Shown here piece by piece: positions 37,783-47,212 of a stretch of 64,000 nucleotides of DNA (positions are counted from its first letter, which is position 1; each line of letters starts with the position of its first letter). The stretch comes from Deltaproteobacteria bacterium (GTDB taxonomy: Bacteria > Bdellovibrionota > FAC87 > UBA2466): NCBI GenBank assembly GCA_900299195.1, contig OMIX01000064.1, forward strand, positions 1-64,000, in the 5' to 3' direction. Below the pieces are notes generated by a model. That model was given only the letters and a program-made list of their open reading frames with translations, was not told the DNA's origin and ran no database searches. A program made the position numbers and the translations under genes.

Positions 37783-38235
37783 ATGGCTAGTGGTGTCAAT
37801 AAAGTAATTTTAATCGGTCGACTCGGTGGAGATCCAGAAGTTCGCTACACTACCAATGGGGGTGCTGTGGCTAATTTTAATTTAGCTACTAATGAGAGTT
37901 GGACCGACAAAAGTGGACAAAAACAGGAACGAACCGAATGGCACAGAGTGGTCATTTGGGGAAAAATGGCCGAGCTCTGTGGTCAATACCTTTCCAAAGG
38001 TCGCCAGGCTTATGTTGAAGGACGTCTTCAAACCCGAGAATGGAATGATAAAGAAGGCAACAAACGATACACCACAGAAATTATTGCTCAAAACATTCAG
38101 TTTTTAGGTGGCCCTGGAGAAAGAACCTCTAACGCCTCGACTAGCAATGATTTTGCCCCTGCTACTGGGCTCGATAGCTCTTTAGGAAGTGAAACGGCAA
38201 GTGGCGGAATGAGTGATGAAGAGGTTCCATTTTAA
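37783..38235 (+). CDS. ssb: Single-stranded DNA-binding protein
   Basis: 150 residues. The OB-fold domain is typical ([73 protein letters not shown]). A flexible linker follows and the C-terminus is MSDEEVPF, the acidic tip that recruits repair and replication partners. The start is ATG 37783 behind GGAGG; the track's 10 extra residues lack support. It converges on hemW with a four-base overlap of the stop regions. Confidence 0.97.
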   Translation: MASGVNKVILIGRLGGDPEVRYTTNGGAVANFNLATNESWTDKSGQKQERTEWHRVVIWGKMAELCGQYLSKGRQAYVEGRLQTREWNDKEGNKRYTTEIIAQNIQFLGGPGERTSNASTSNDFAPATGLDSSLGSETASGGMSDEEVPF

Positions 38236-39407
38236 GAGTCAACGAGTCTCTCAGTCACCAGGTCAGCCAGTAATCGCCCCTTGCGGGTAAGCTTTAAATG
38301 ATTTCCCTCTCTAGCGATTAAACCTTCTTTCTGAAACAGAGAAAAGTGTTTGGCTAGGGAGGGATTGTAACCGTATCTTTCCACAAAAAGATCTAAATCG
38401 ATTCCCCGATTCTTTCTTAGCTCCAAAAAGGTAGCCTCAAGCCAAGTTTGTTTTTGAGTCGAGCTTTCAAAAGGCACCTCCAAGAAGGAACTTTGATTTA
38501 GATATTTACCGAAATCCGACCACTGTTTTCGATGGTGAAATACCTTTTGTTTAAAAATTCGACTGGCAGCAGAGGGTCCAAGACCGAGAAAGTCTCCCCC
38601 TGACCAATACAAAAGGTTGTGCTTACAAGAAGCTTGGGGTTTTGCAAAATTGGAAATTTCATACTGTTGATAACCAGAGTTCTCAAGATGCTTCACCATT
38701 TCTTCGTACAGTTCAGCCGCATCATCATCATGAGGTAATTTATCGAAAAGAGAGTGCCCCGGCTTCAAGGATAAGTTGTACGCACTTACATGGGTGGGGC
38801 TAAGAGCAATCACTTCATCTAAATCTGTAAGCATTTGACTCTTGTCTTGACCAGGAATCGCAAAAATCAAATCCAAATTAAAATCCAGATAACCAAAGTC
38901 TTTTAATAATCCAACAGCCGCGTAAATAGATTCTCTAGACCCCAACCTTTCAAGTTTTTTTAAATTATTTTCAGAAAAACTCTGAGCTCCTAAACTAACT
39001 CGATTCACCGGAGTTAACTCTTTGAGCCTTTCAAGAAATATAGGGGTTACCGTTTCAGGGTTGGCCTCAATAGTTATCTCGATATCTTCAGAAAACTTAA
39101 AACGATCTTTAAGATTTTGAATAATGGATTGAAGATGTTCTACTGGCAGTAACGATGGGGTACCTCCCCCAAAGAACAAACTATGGACTTGGGGCAAGGC
39201 ATAGCCCCAATCTCTCAAAAATTGATGCGACCTCTCAATTTCTTTTAAGAGATTTTGAGTAAAAAGGTTGAAGTCGCTTTGTTGGTACTTAGTAAACGAA
39301 TAAAAATCACAGTAAGAACACTTATGAACGCAAAAGGGAATGTGAACATAGATTCCAAAGCTATTTGTCAATTGGGAGCCATTACTGGTAAAGTCTTGGG
39401 TAACCAT
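38232..39407 (-). CDS. hemW: HemW-like radical SAM protein (heme chaperone)
   Basis: A radical SAM protein resembling coproporphyrinogen dehydrogenase HemN but of the shorter HemW class. The 4Fe-4S motif [17 protein letters not shown] is CxxxCxxC, the extended HemW/HemN loop [11 protein letters not shown] follows, and the C-terminal HemN domain is present ([29 protein letters not shown]). The ORF track runs 30 residues further upstream; I choose ATG 39407. That codon overlaps the divergent M16 start by two bases (CATG). HemW inserts heme into respiratory enzymes, which fits the cytochrome genes nearby. Confidence 0.88.
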   Translation of the reverse strand: MVTQDFTSNGSQLTNSFGIYVHIPFCVHKCSYCDFYSFTKYQQSDFNLFTQNLLKEIERSHQFLRDWGYALPQVHSLFFGGGTPSLLPVEHLQSIIQNLKDRFKFSEDIEITIEANPETVTPIFLERLKELTPVNRVSLGAQSFSENNLKKLERLGSRESIYAAVGLLKDFGYLDFNLDLIFAIPGQDKSQMLTDLDEVIALSPTHVSAYNLSLKPGHSLFDKLPHDDDAAELYEEMVKHLENSGYQQYEISNFAKPQASCKHNLLYWSGGDFLGLGPSAASRIFKQKVFHHRKQWSDFGKYLNQSSFLEVPFESSTQKQTWLEATFLELRKNRGIDLDLFVERYGYNPSLAKHFSLFQKEGLIAREGNHLKLTRKGRLLADLVTERLVDS

Positions 39408-42033
39408 GATTGCAAAATACACATTAAAAAACGGAATTCCAGTCTTTATCGTAGAAACCCACGCATCGCCTGTGGTTACCATCCAGGCGTGGATCAATCG
39501 CGGCAGCGTTTATGAAACCGAGAAAGAGGCGGGAATCTCTCATTTTTTAGAGCACTCTCTTTTTAAGGGAACCCGCAGACGCAAAGTAGGACAAATTGCC
39601 TCTGAAATTGAATCTCGAGGGGGCGACATCAATGCTTTCACCTCTTTTGAAGAAACCTGTTATTACACGACCTTAGCCAGCCGTTATTTTTCTGAAGGTT
39701 TAGATATTATTGCAGATGCCGTACAGAATCCTCTGTTTGATGCTGAAGAGATGGCTAGAGAAAAAGAAGTGATTCTTGAAGAAATTAAACGGGCTTATGA
39801 TTCGCCTCACAAAACCCTCTCTATGAATCTCTGGAAAGAGGCATTTGCGGGAACTCCTTATAGTCGGCCAGTGCTGGGCTATGAAGCCACCGTCCGAAAT
39901 ATCAACCACAAAACGCTAAGGACCTACTTTGAAAAGCATTATCATGCGGGAAGTTTAAGCTTATTCATCGTGGGAGATATTGATAAGACCAAAGCTTTAG
40001 ATTTGGTAAAACGTCAGTTTTCCAAAATGAAAACACAGAAACAACATTCAATTCCTAAGTTGGTCCCTACCCCTTTCAAAAATCCCAAAGTCATCGCAGT
40101 AGCAAAAGACGTCCAAGAAAGCCATGTTCAGCTAGCTTGGTTAGCCCCATCGGTAACCGATTCACTGATTCCTGCTTTTGATGTGATGTGTAGTTCCATC
40201 GGACAGGGGGAAAGCAGTGGACTATTTCAAAGATTAGTAAAAGAAAAAAAACTGGCTATGGATGCCCAAATGGGACTTGTAGCGACTGCTCGAGGGGGAT
40301 TAGCGACCACAGGCTTATCCATTGCTCCAGAAAATCTAGATTCCGCCCTAAAGGAAACTTTGGACTATCTCGAAGAAAAAGCCAATAACGGCATTGAAGA
40401 ATCTGAGTTAGAACGGGTTAAAAGTTCTTTAGAATCTGAAGTTATCTCAGGCAAAGAGACCGTCGAAGGCTACGCTCGCCGTTTGGGCTACTATTTTGTT
40501 CAATTTGGAGATCCCGATTATGAAAGAAAGTATTTAGACTCAGTTCTTGCCGTTAATAAAGAGCAAGCGATAGCTGCACTTAATCAGATTTTAAAAACCA
40601 AACCTGTGCTATCCATGATTCACCCTAAATCTCAAACCGTAGATACACAGGCAATAAAATCGCTTCTTAATAGAAAAAAAACAAAAACCAAAACAGCCCC
40701 TAGCGAGGCCATTTCTTTAGAGCTTAAAAAGAAGGGACAAGTTCGGTTCGTTGAAAAGATTGTTACCTCTTTACCTATCGTCTCGATGAAAATTATTTTT
40801 CCTGGAGGTTCCCGCGAGGAAAACTCTAACAAATTGGGCGTAGGGCAACTTTTTCAAAGATTGTGGACTTCAGGAACCCCATCGTTCTCAAGTATTCAAA
40901 TTGCTCATACTTTAGAATCCTTGGGGGCTTCGATTGATTCTTTTTCAGGAAAACACACTTTGGGGCTCAGCGTGGAATTTCTGGCAAAACAATGGCCCAT
41001 GATTAAACCTCTTTTAACCGAAATACTACTTCACCCCACTTTCCCTGAAAGTGAGTTTGAAACAGAACGAGCTATTTTGTTAAGAGAAATCAAGGCAGAA
41101 AGAGACTTCCCTGGAGCGGTCTGCCAACTCAACCTTCTAAAATCTCTTTATGGAAATCATCCTTATGGAAGATCTTCATTGGGGACTACAGAAACTGTTT
41201 CAAAATTAACAACACAGGATCTCAAAGATTATTATCAACGATTTGTTCACAAACAAAAGGCCGTGGTTTCAACGGTAGGGGCTTTTCAAAAAAATGTGTG
41301 GGAAGCTGAGATTCAAGCCATTCTGGACCAACTTCCGTCGGATGGAGGGGAGCCTCAAAACAGAGTGTCTGTAGAAAGTATCGATCATCTTCAGATTATT
41401 ACTGAAAAGAAAACTCCTCTTTTTCAATCTCATTTACTGATTGGATTTTTAACTCATGACATCCACGATCCTGATCGCTATGCCATGAAATTGCTATCCT
41501 CTTGTTTGGCCGGGCAAGGAGGAAGGCTTTTTCTTGAACTGAGAGACAAACAAAGTTTGGCCTACACGGTATCTCCGATGAATAGTGACACTCCGGATCG
41601 AGGATATTTTGGGTTTTACATCGGATGTAGCCCAGAGAAGCTTTTCACCGCTATTCAGGGGATGAGAAGAGAACTGGACAAAGTATTGAACTCTCCTATC
41701 ACTGCTAAAGAGCTCGAACGAGCCAAGCAGTTTTGGATAGGTCGTTTTGAACTGGATCTTCAACGGTTTTCCTCTCAAGCCATTGTCTATGGGCTCGATG
41801 AAATGTATGGACTGGGATTTGATCATGCTCTTCACGTTGCTGACAAAATTAGATCGGTGACTCGAGAACAAATTCAAAAAGCAGCTCAGAAATTTTTAAA
41901 ACCCCAATCGGCAACGCTTTCCATAGTTCATCCGGAAGAATTAGACAAAGACAGAATCGAACAGGCTTGGCTTTCTCCAGGGGTTACTTACGAACCAGCG
42001 GAAATGCTAACTCCCAAAATGGCGACTCAATGA
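39406..42033 (+). CDS. Double-length M16 family zinc peptidase
   Basis: 875 residues, two M16 halves in one chain. The N-terminal half has the inverted zinc motif HFLEH (about residues 46-50) and a downstream EEIKRAYDSPHK. The C-terminal half (from about residue 440) has the same fold but lacks HxxEH at the matching place (RLWTSGTPSFSSIQIAHTLESLGAS). It resembles pitrilysin-like and PqqL-like enzymes, which close around short peptides. No signal peptide is apparent. The start codon shares CATG with hemW on the other strand. Confidence 0.9.
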   Translation: MIAKYTLKNGIPVFIVETHASPVVTIQAWINRGSVYETEKEAGISHFLEHSLFKGTRRRKVGQIASEIESRGGDINAFTSFEETCYYTTLASRYFSEGLDIIADAVQNPLFDAEEMAREKEVILEEIKRAYDSPHKTLSMNLWKEAFAGTPYSRPVLGYEATVRNINHKTLRTYFEKHYHAGSLSLFIVGDIDKTKALDLVKRQFSKMKTQKQHSIPKLVPTPFKNPKVIAVAKDVQESHVQLAWLAPSVTDSLIPAFDVMCSSIGQGESSGLFQRLVKEKKLAMDAQMGLVATARGGLATTGLSIAPENLDSALKETLDYLEEKANNGIEESELERVKSSLESEVISGKETVEGYARRLGYYFVQFGDPDYERKYLDSVLAVNKEQAIAALNQILKTKPVLSMIHPKSQTVDTQAIKSLLNRKKTKTKTAPSEAISLELKKKGQVRFVEKIVTSLPIVSMKIIFPGGSREENSNKLGVGQLFQRLWTSGTPSFSSIQIAHTLESLGASIDSFSGKHTLGLSVEFLAKQWPMIKPLLTEILLHPTFPESEFETERAILLREIKAERDFPGAVCQLNLLKSLYGNHPYGRSSLGTTETVSKLTTQDLKDYYQRFVHKQKAVVSTVGAFQKNVWEAEIQAILDQLPSDGGEPQNRVSVESIDHLQIITEKKTPLFQSHLLIGFLTHDIHDPDRYAMKLLSSCLAGQGGRLFLELRDKQSLAYTVSPMNSDTPDRGYFGFYIGCSPEKLFTAIQGMRRELDKVLNSPITAKELERAKQFWIGRFELDLQRFSSQAIVYGLDEMYGLGFDHALHVADKIRSVTREQIQKAAQKFLKPQSATLSIVHPEELDKDRIEQAWLSPGVTYEPAEMLTPKMATQ

Positions 42034-42284
42034 AAAATTTCTATACTCCTTCAAAAGTATATAGCTCCCGAATTGAGGAAATAAAGTAGTAGAATATCCG
42101 TAAAGCGGGCTGAAGCTCGACTAAACAGACGCCACGTAACATTTACATGGTGACTAGCTACAAGAAGAAAAAAACTCCTTTGATGAGAAGCAGGATTTGA
42201 GGTAGGCAAATCTCTCAATAGAACGATTTTTGTTTTCCCTGTTGAACCCTTTGGCCGCAAGTAAGTCGGTACCCAGCTACCCAG

Positions 42285-43967
42285 CTAGGATTTAGGAAAA
42301 ATTGATGTATCTAAGGAATGCGATGAAAGAGCCTTTTTGTAATTTTTGTAACCTAAAATAATAAACCCAAGTTGAAGAGCGACATAACTCGACACCCAAC
42401 CCATCCCACCGGAACCGAAGCCGTAAGAATGCAATCCCACTCCCAAAACAAAGTTAACGCCGTACCAAGCCATGAGCACGCCTAAAAACGAAATCACCGT
42501 CGTAGCAGCAAACCCAAACCCTTTTAACCAACCGGTGAATCGACCGTGAAGCACGGCTAAATAAAACAGCAAGGCTATCAACGCCCAGACTTCTTTGGGA
42601 TCCCAACCCCAAAATCTTCCCCAAGAATAATCAGCCCAAACGCCACCCAAGATAGTCCCAGCCGCTAACAACACGACCCCTATTTGCATCGCACGATACA
42701 TATACAAAGAATAGTTTTGAATATGAGTGGTAGAGGTAGGACGAAATACATAATATCCCATCACCACATTACCAAGACACAATGAAAGAGCAAAAGCTGC
42801 GTAGCTCAGAGTGATGGTTAACACATGGATGGTTAACCAGTAATTACTCCGAAGGACTGGCTCCAGAGGATTAATTGAGGGATCTAAAACAAACGGAAGA
42901 TTATCGGCTAACACCAGTCCCACAATAGAAAACACAGTCGCAGCCGTGGGTACCACACTATTTTTATAAGCCATCCAAACAAAAAGAGAAAATAGAACGC
43001 AGCCCCAAGTCACCCAAATAACAGACTCATACATATTTGTTACTGGGGGCCTTCCAGCAATCAAACAACGCAAAGTAAATCCGTAAGTGTGAACTAGGAG
43101 CCCTAAAATCACAGCTCCCAATCCAAGATTTTGAAACATTTTTCTTTTTCCCACGATAAAAACCATTAAAAAAATGAACCCAACCGTATAAAGTCCCCAC
43201 GACACTCGAAAAGGACGTAATCGATTGTAGTGAATTTCCCGTTTTAAAACCGATTTTTCTGGGTAACTACCTTTGGCCATGTCCTCGGACAGCATGGAGA
43301 TCAATCGAGGCACACTGGCGTTCCACCCTTGAGCATTTTTATTCAGAAATGCTTCGACCGATTCCTTCAATGTAATGGCAAATCTCTCAGTGACATCTGA
43401 AGCATAAGGAAGCCCCCCTTGGGTATTCAAGTTAGTAATGGGGTACCAACTTGCGGAAATCCCCTCGGGATTTGGAAGAATGGCAAACGCCTGACCGGTG
43501 AAAATTTCACCTATTAGTCCCAACTGATTTTCAACCGTAACAGCTTTCTTCTCTAAATCGGATAAGCGTTCCCTGTTCCTCGATTTGGTGGCCGCCGACT
43601 TCAGAATTCTTTTGAGTCCTTCGTTATCTTGCAGTTGATTAAATGAGAAATAATTTTTATCATCCCCAAGTCCCATTTCCGCTTTTAATGGCTTGTAGGT
43701 CACCCGAATGATCTCTTCATTTTCCCACTCTCGATCAAAATTAAACAACCAACCGACCAAGCACTCCACTGCCCCTTTACCCTTCCAGCTCTTTTTGCCA
43801 GTCACAAACTGTAAAGACTCCGAAGCAAACGTATCGAGCGGTTTAATTCGTCCACGATGTTGAATCGCTATTTGTCCAAGGCTTTCAAAATTAAAGCCAG
43901 GCCGATCTTCAACTGAGCCAAAAATTACTAGAGGAAAAAGAATGATGAAAAACAACAAACGGTTCAT
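42285..43967 (-). CDS. ccsA: Cytochrome c biogenesis protein CcsA
   Basis: A polytopic system II heme-handling protein of 560 residues. The diagnostic tryptophan-rich segment is present (WADYSWGRFWGWDPKEVWALIALLFYLAVLHGR), with conserved histidines in TIHVLTITLSYAAFA. About 240 residues precede the core, with a signal-like segment and a periplasmic region, longer than typical CcsA. It overlaps resB by four bases. The 251-bp gap after it (42034-42284) shows no clear terminator. Confidence 0.92.
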   Translation of the reverse strand: MNRLLFFIILFPLVIFGSVEDRPGFNFESLGQIAIQHRGRIKPLDTFASESLQFVTGKKSWKGKGAVECLVGWLFNFDREWENEEIIRVTYKPLKAEMGLGDDKNYFSFNQLQDNEGLKRILKSAATKSRNRERLSDLEKKAVTVENQLGLIGEIFTGQAFAILPNPEGISASWYPITNLNTQGGLPYASDVTERFAITLKESVEAFLNKNAQGWNASVPRLISMLSEDMAKGSYPEKSVLKREIHYNRLRPFRVSWGLYTVGFIFLMVFIVGKRKMFQNLGLGAVILGLLVHTYGFTLRCLIAGRPPVTNMYESVIWVTWGCVLFSLFVWMAYKNSVVPTAATVFSIVGLVLADNLPFVLDPSINPLEPVLRSNYWLTIHVLTITLSYAAFALSLCLGNVVMGYYVFRPTSTTHIQNYSLYMYRAMQIGVVLLAAGTILGGVWADYSWGRFWGWDPKEVWALIALLFYLAVLHGRFTGWLKGFGFAATTVISFLGVLMAWYGVNFVLGVGLHSYGFGSGGMGWVSSYVALQLGFIILGYKNYKKALSSHSLDTSIFPKS

Positions 43968-45814
43968 TTGGGTTGCCCCTTTCTTTTAAAGAGCAAAGAT
44001 AAATATTGTGGATTCATATAAAACATCACCAAAATCCCTAAAACCATAATAAGTGAACCCCAGTACTTAATTTGTCTTCCGGGATCAAAGTTAACTGAAA
44101 AAACGGAGACTGGAGGTCGCCCATCCTCTAAAGAGTAACTCGCCTGATAGAAAGTATAGCCTCCATACTTTATAGGTTCATTCATGCTAATGTTAGCTTT
44201 TCTCTCTACTCCTTGGCTTGCATCTTTTACTATTACATCGCTCTCATAACTGGCGGCTTTGGTGGTTCCCGGGTCGTTCCCTATTTTGAATTTTTCAAGA
44301 TAAAGGTAAAAAGGCAGGTTGAGCTTCTTCTTAGTAAATTGAACAAAAAGTTCTCGTCCCCCTACGTTCAGTAACTTTCCCTGTCCTTCAAATAGCCACC
44401 ACCCCGAGCTTTCTTCGCTTTTGCTATCCGAGCTGATTCCCCTTCTGGGTTGAGTTAAATGAATTGCGCTTAAGTAATTATCTCCACTTCCAGAAATATA
44501 TTCAATGGATCTAGGAACAGTTTCGTCGACAGAATGAGGAAGCCATTCTTGAATTTTAAACTGTAAATCCATCCAGCCCGTTGGGGTGACAACCCCCGGC
44601 TTAATTTCTCCTTGAGCTTTGGTTTGCCCGTCTTTCCCCTGCGTGCGATAAAAAAGCTGAGTCCCCTCTGCATTTTGCGCAAAAGCCAAATGGCCCCTTT
44701 GATTACCTACAATCGCTAAAGAAGGATTATGGGATTTGGGAACTTCCATTCTAAACTTGATTCCCAAAGTTGTTTTCTTGCTATGAGCACCATGAAGGGT
44801 GGAGAACTCAGGAAAGTTAGCAAAAATCGTGTGTTTCTCCGTGGACTCTGGATCTGTCTGTCCCTTCTTTCTCACCGTAAGATGTACAGCAGGGTTCACA
44901 GGTTCGTTAGATCGACTCACCAATCGATTGTTTTCGACCACGGCATAAGGGAAATACTCATCCACTTTGACTTCAAACTCACTGCCGGCAAATCCCACAA
45001 ATCCTTTGCGGGCTTCTGCAATTGGAACTCTAAATTCTTTTGACCGAGCCATGGCAATTAAAAACCCTAAAGTTGAAGTTTCTTTCTTAACGGCCTGGGC
45101 TTGAAAAAACTTTTTTTGTTCTTCTCCATTATGAAGAACCTGAAATGAAATCAGCGCAGGGCCTAAGTTGACTTCGGTAGGTTTAGACGGGTGCTGTGAG
45201 ACAATCGCCTCTTCCAAGTTAAATCTTGAATTGAACAACTCTAATTTGAGAGAAGGCGCACCCACGCCCTCCAAAGGACTGGTAACTAATCTTCGCTCTG
45301 CAATCGCCCTTGGAATAAATTGATCGATAATTAAACCCTCTTCTTTGCCCACTTCTAAAGTTAAAATCTGGGCTTGTTTCTCTCGATAACTTTCTCGAAT
45401 CGGGTATTCCTTCTTGATGTTATTAGCTTCATCGGCCACGGTCAGAACCATTTCGTTCAGAGTCACTTCATTTTCCTGAGTGGCTTCCGTAATCGGCATG
45501 TTAGCATCCACTCCGAATTTTTGAGTGACTACCGAACCTAACAAAAGAACAATAATTCCTAAGTGAGTTAGGACAAATCCAGTTTGGCTTTTCTTCCAAG
45601 GGTAACGAATTAAAGCCGCGCAGAGCACGTTAAGACCGAGTAGAAATAAAACCCCCGCAAACCAAGGCGTTCCATAAACTAAAACATGAACAGCTCGGGT
45701 TCCATATAAAGATTCAAGACAAGTAGCTACGGTGAGTACACTGGCCAGTAGCAAAATAGAAATAACGGCCAACTTCAAAGATGCGAAAAACTTAAATAAC
45801 GGCGTTTTAAACAT
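43964..45814 (-). CDS. resB: Cytochrome c biogenesis protein ResB
   Basis: The partner of CcsA in system II cytochrome c maturation. About 615 residues with membrane helices near 10-30, 50-70 and 80-100, a large periplasmic domain, and a last helix near the end (WGSLIMVLGILVMFYM). Typical motifs are FASLKLAVISILLLASVL and WKKSQTGFVLTHLGIIVLLLGS. The track begins at TTG; I choose ATG 45814 because GCGAGG lies five bases before it. System II proteins would serve the CxxCH proteins at 50-52 kb. Confidence 0.92.
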   Translation of the reverse strand: MFKTPLFKFFASLKLAVISILLLASVLTVATCLESLYGTRAVHVLVYGTPWFAGVLFLLGLNVLCAALIRYPWKKSQTGFVLTHLGIIVLLLGSVVTQKFGVDANMPITEATQENEVTLNEMVLTVADEANNIKKEYPIRESYREKQAQILTLEVGKEEGLIIDQFIPRAIAERRLVTSPLEGVGAPSLKLELFNSRFNLEEAIVSQHPSKPTEVNLGPALISFQVLHNGEEQKKFFQAQAVKKETSTLGFLIAMARSKEFRVPIAEARKGFVGFAGSEFEVKVDEYFPYAVVENNRLVSRSNEPVNPAVHLTVRKKGQTDPESTEKHTIFANFPEFSTLHGAHSKKTTLGIKFRMEVPKSHNPSLAIVGNQRGHLAFAQNAEGTQLFYRTQGKDGQTKAQGEIKPGVVTPTGWMDLQFKIQEWLPHSVDETVPRSIEYISGSGDNYLSAIHLTQPRRGISSDSKSEESSGWWLFEGQGKLLNVGGRELFVQFTKKKLNLPFYLYLEKFKIGNDPGTTKAASYESDVIVKDASQGVERKANISMNEPIKYGGYTFYQASYSLEDGRPPVSVFSVNFDPGRQIKYWGSLIMVLGILVMFYMNPQYLSLLFKRKGQPK

Positions 45815-45830
45815 ATCAACCTCGCTCAAT

Positions 45831-46892
45831 TTACGAGATAGGGCTTAATTTAGCGCAAACTCCGCTCGTTGTTCTCCATTCTTGCTGAGAAGACCAAAAC
45901 TCTTTTTTTACAAACATCAGTCCCGTTTTTATCTTCTCATCTCGAGGATCTTCCATCCAAGAAACCAATTCCCCCACTTCTTTACTATCAGCGAAAAATA
46001 GCAAGGGCTTGGAGGAATCTAAATCACTATCCCCCCATAGAGTAACACGTTGTAGCTTCCGATTCACCTGACCGTAAGTAAAAATTCGCTCCACGACCTC
46101 TTGACCAGGATAACAGCCTTTGTTTCTAGCCACAGCCTCATTAAAATTTCCCTCTAAAATGATATCTTTTTCACTCAGTTCGTTCCCCGACCAGGGTACA
46201 GCGGCCTCAAGTCTAAAAAATTCAAACAAACGGCGTCCCAATAAGAAATGTCCATTTTCTAACCATTTCTTGAGAAAGAAAACTGCCCGAGAGCGGTCCA
46301 TGACCGTCCAGAATAAGGACGAACGACGAACATCCTTCCAGCTGAGAAGCTTTTCACCCCAACATTCTACGCGCTGCAAACTTAAGGGGCCGGTTAGGTC
46401 GTTGAGCCCTAAGTCGTGGGATAAAACACCTTTTGGATTCCAAATCCCTAAAACTGCATATTCCTTTGCAAGATCTCTAACAGAAAACTGCTCTGCAAAA
46501 TGAAACTGTTCAATGTGTTCTAAAACTCGTTCTTTTTTTTCAAGCGAAATCAAAAAATGAAAGGTTTCAGAATCTATTTTGTGGAAAACTCCAAGAGCAA
46601 CCACCCCGCCTCTTCCTGTTAAAAAGGCTCCATGAACGACTTGATTCACGCCAAGTCCCTTAAATTGGACTGTGGTCATTCGTTGAAGATAATCTTCGGC
46701 ATCTTTTCCATGAATCTCAATCACAACGTGGTCAGTCAAATCAAACAGACCGCCTTTTGATTGAGCCAAAGAAAACTCTTCTTGATAGCTTTTTAATTCC
46801 CAGGGAACTAGAGCTCCTTGAAAAAAACAGGTGCTTTTAGGCACACAAAGTTGGGAGGTCAAAGTTATTGCTTGATCTTGGTTTTTCGACAT
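45831..46892 (-). CDS. ygfZ: Folate-binding YgfZ/GcvT-like protein
   Basis: A tetrahydrofolate-binding protein of the YgfZ type, used in maintaining Fe-S clusters. The defining motif is KGCYPGQEVVERIFTYGQVNRKL (about residue 245 on), and the N-terminal GcvT-like fold contains RMTTVQFKGL. About 354 residues. The track's GTG is three codons upstream of ATG 46892; neither start has a strong ribosome binding site. The start overlaps DUF971 by 28 bases and resB follows after 16, so the group is cotranscribed. Confidence 0.85.
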   Translation of the reverse strand: MSKNQDQAITLTSQLCVPKSTCFFQGALVPWELKSYQEEFSLAQSKGGLFDLTDHVVIEIHGKDAEDYLQRMTTVQFKGLGVNQVVHGAFLTGRGGVVALGVFHKIDSETFHFLISLEKKERVLEHIEQFHFAEQFSVRDLAKEYAVLGIWNPKGVLSHDLGLNDLTGPLSLQRVECWGEKLLSWKDVRRSSLFWTVMDRSRAVFFLKKWLENGHFLLGRRLFEFFRLEAAVPWSGNELSEKDIILEGNFNEAVARNKGCYPGQEVVERIFTYGQVNRKLQRVTLWGDSDLDSSKPLLFFADSKEVGELVSWMEDPRDEKIKTGLMFVKKEFWSSQQEWRTTSGVCAKLSPIS

Positions 46893-47212
46893 GATTCGCA
46901 CTCACATTGGGATCGAAGTTGTTCAAAGGTGAAAATCCCTGTGTTGTGCCCATCGCTCCAATCTATCTGGAGTGCATATCTTCCGACCGTTTCCATTTTT
47001 TTGGGCTTGATGTCTGCGGGAACCATCTCATCTTTTAAAATTTTTTCTCGGGTCCACTCGTCGATACAATTGGCACAACGGCAGCTTAAGCGAATATTTC
47101 GGACATGATAAATGGAGTCGTGGCCATCATTCCAACTAATCCCCAACAGATCGGCTCCTAATTGTCGCAAACTCATTGGAGCCAAAGGTATTTTCGTGGG
47201 TTCTACTGCCAT
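46865..47212 (-). CDS. DUF971 (GBBH-like, HCF101 C-terminal) protein
   Basis: 115 residues with a repeated pattern GISWNDGHDSIYHVRNIRLSCRCANC and QIDWSDGHNTGIFTFEQLRSQCECESC. This is the DUF971 fold, which also forms the C-terminal part of the plant Fe-S scaffold HCF101. Four-cysteine clusters (CRCANC, CECESC) suggest metal or Fe-S binding. The start overlaps the mrp stop by ten bases, so translational coupling is likely. An Fe-S role is inferred from domain fusion in plants and from the mrp and ygfZ neighbours. Confidence 0.82.
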   Translation of the reverse strand: MAVEPTKIPLAPMSLRQLGADLLGISWNDGHDSIYHVRNIRLSCRCANCIDEWTREKILKDEMVPADIKPKKMETVGRYALQIDWSDGHNTGIFTFEQLRSQCECESCRKTKIKQ

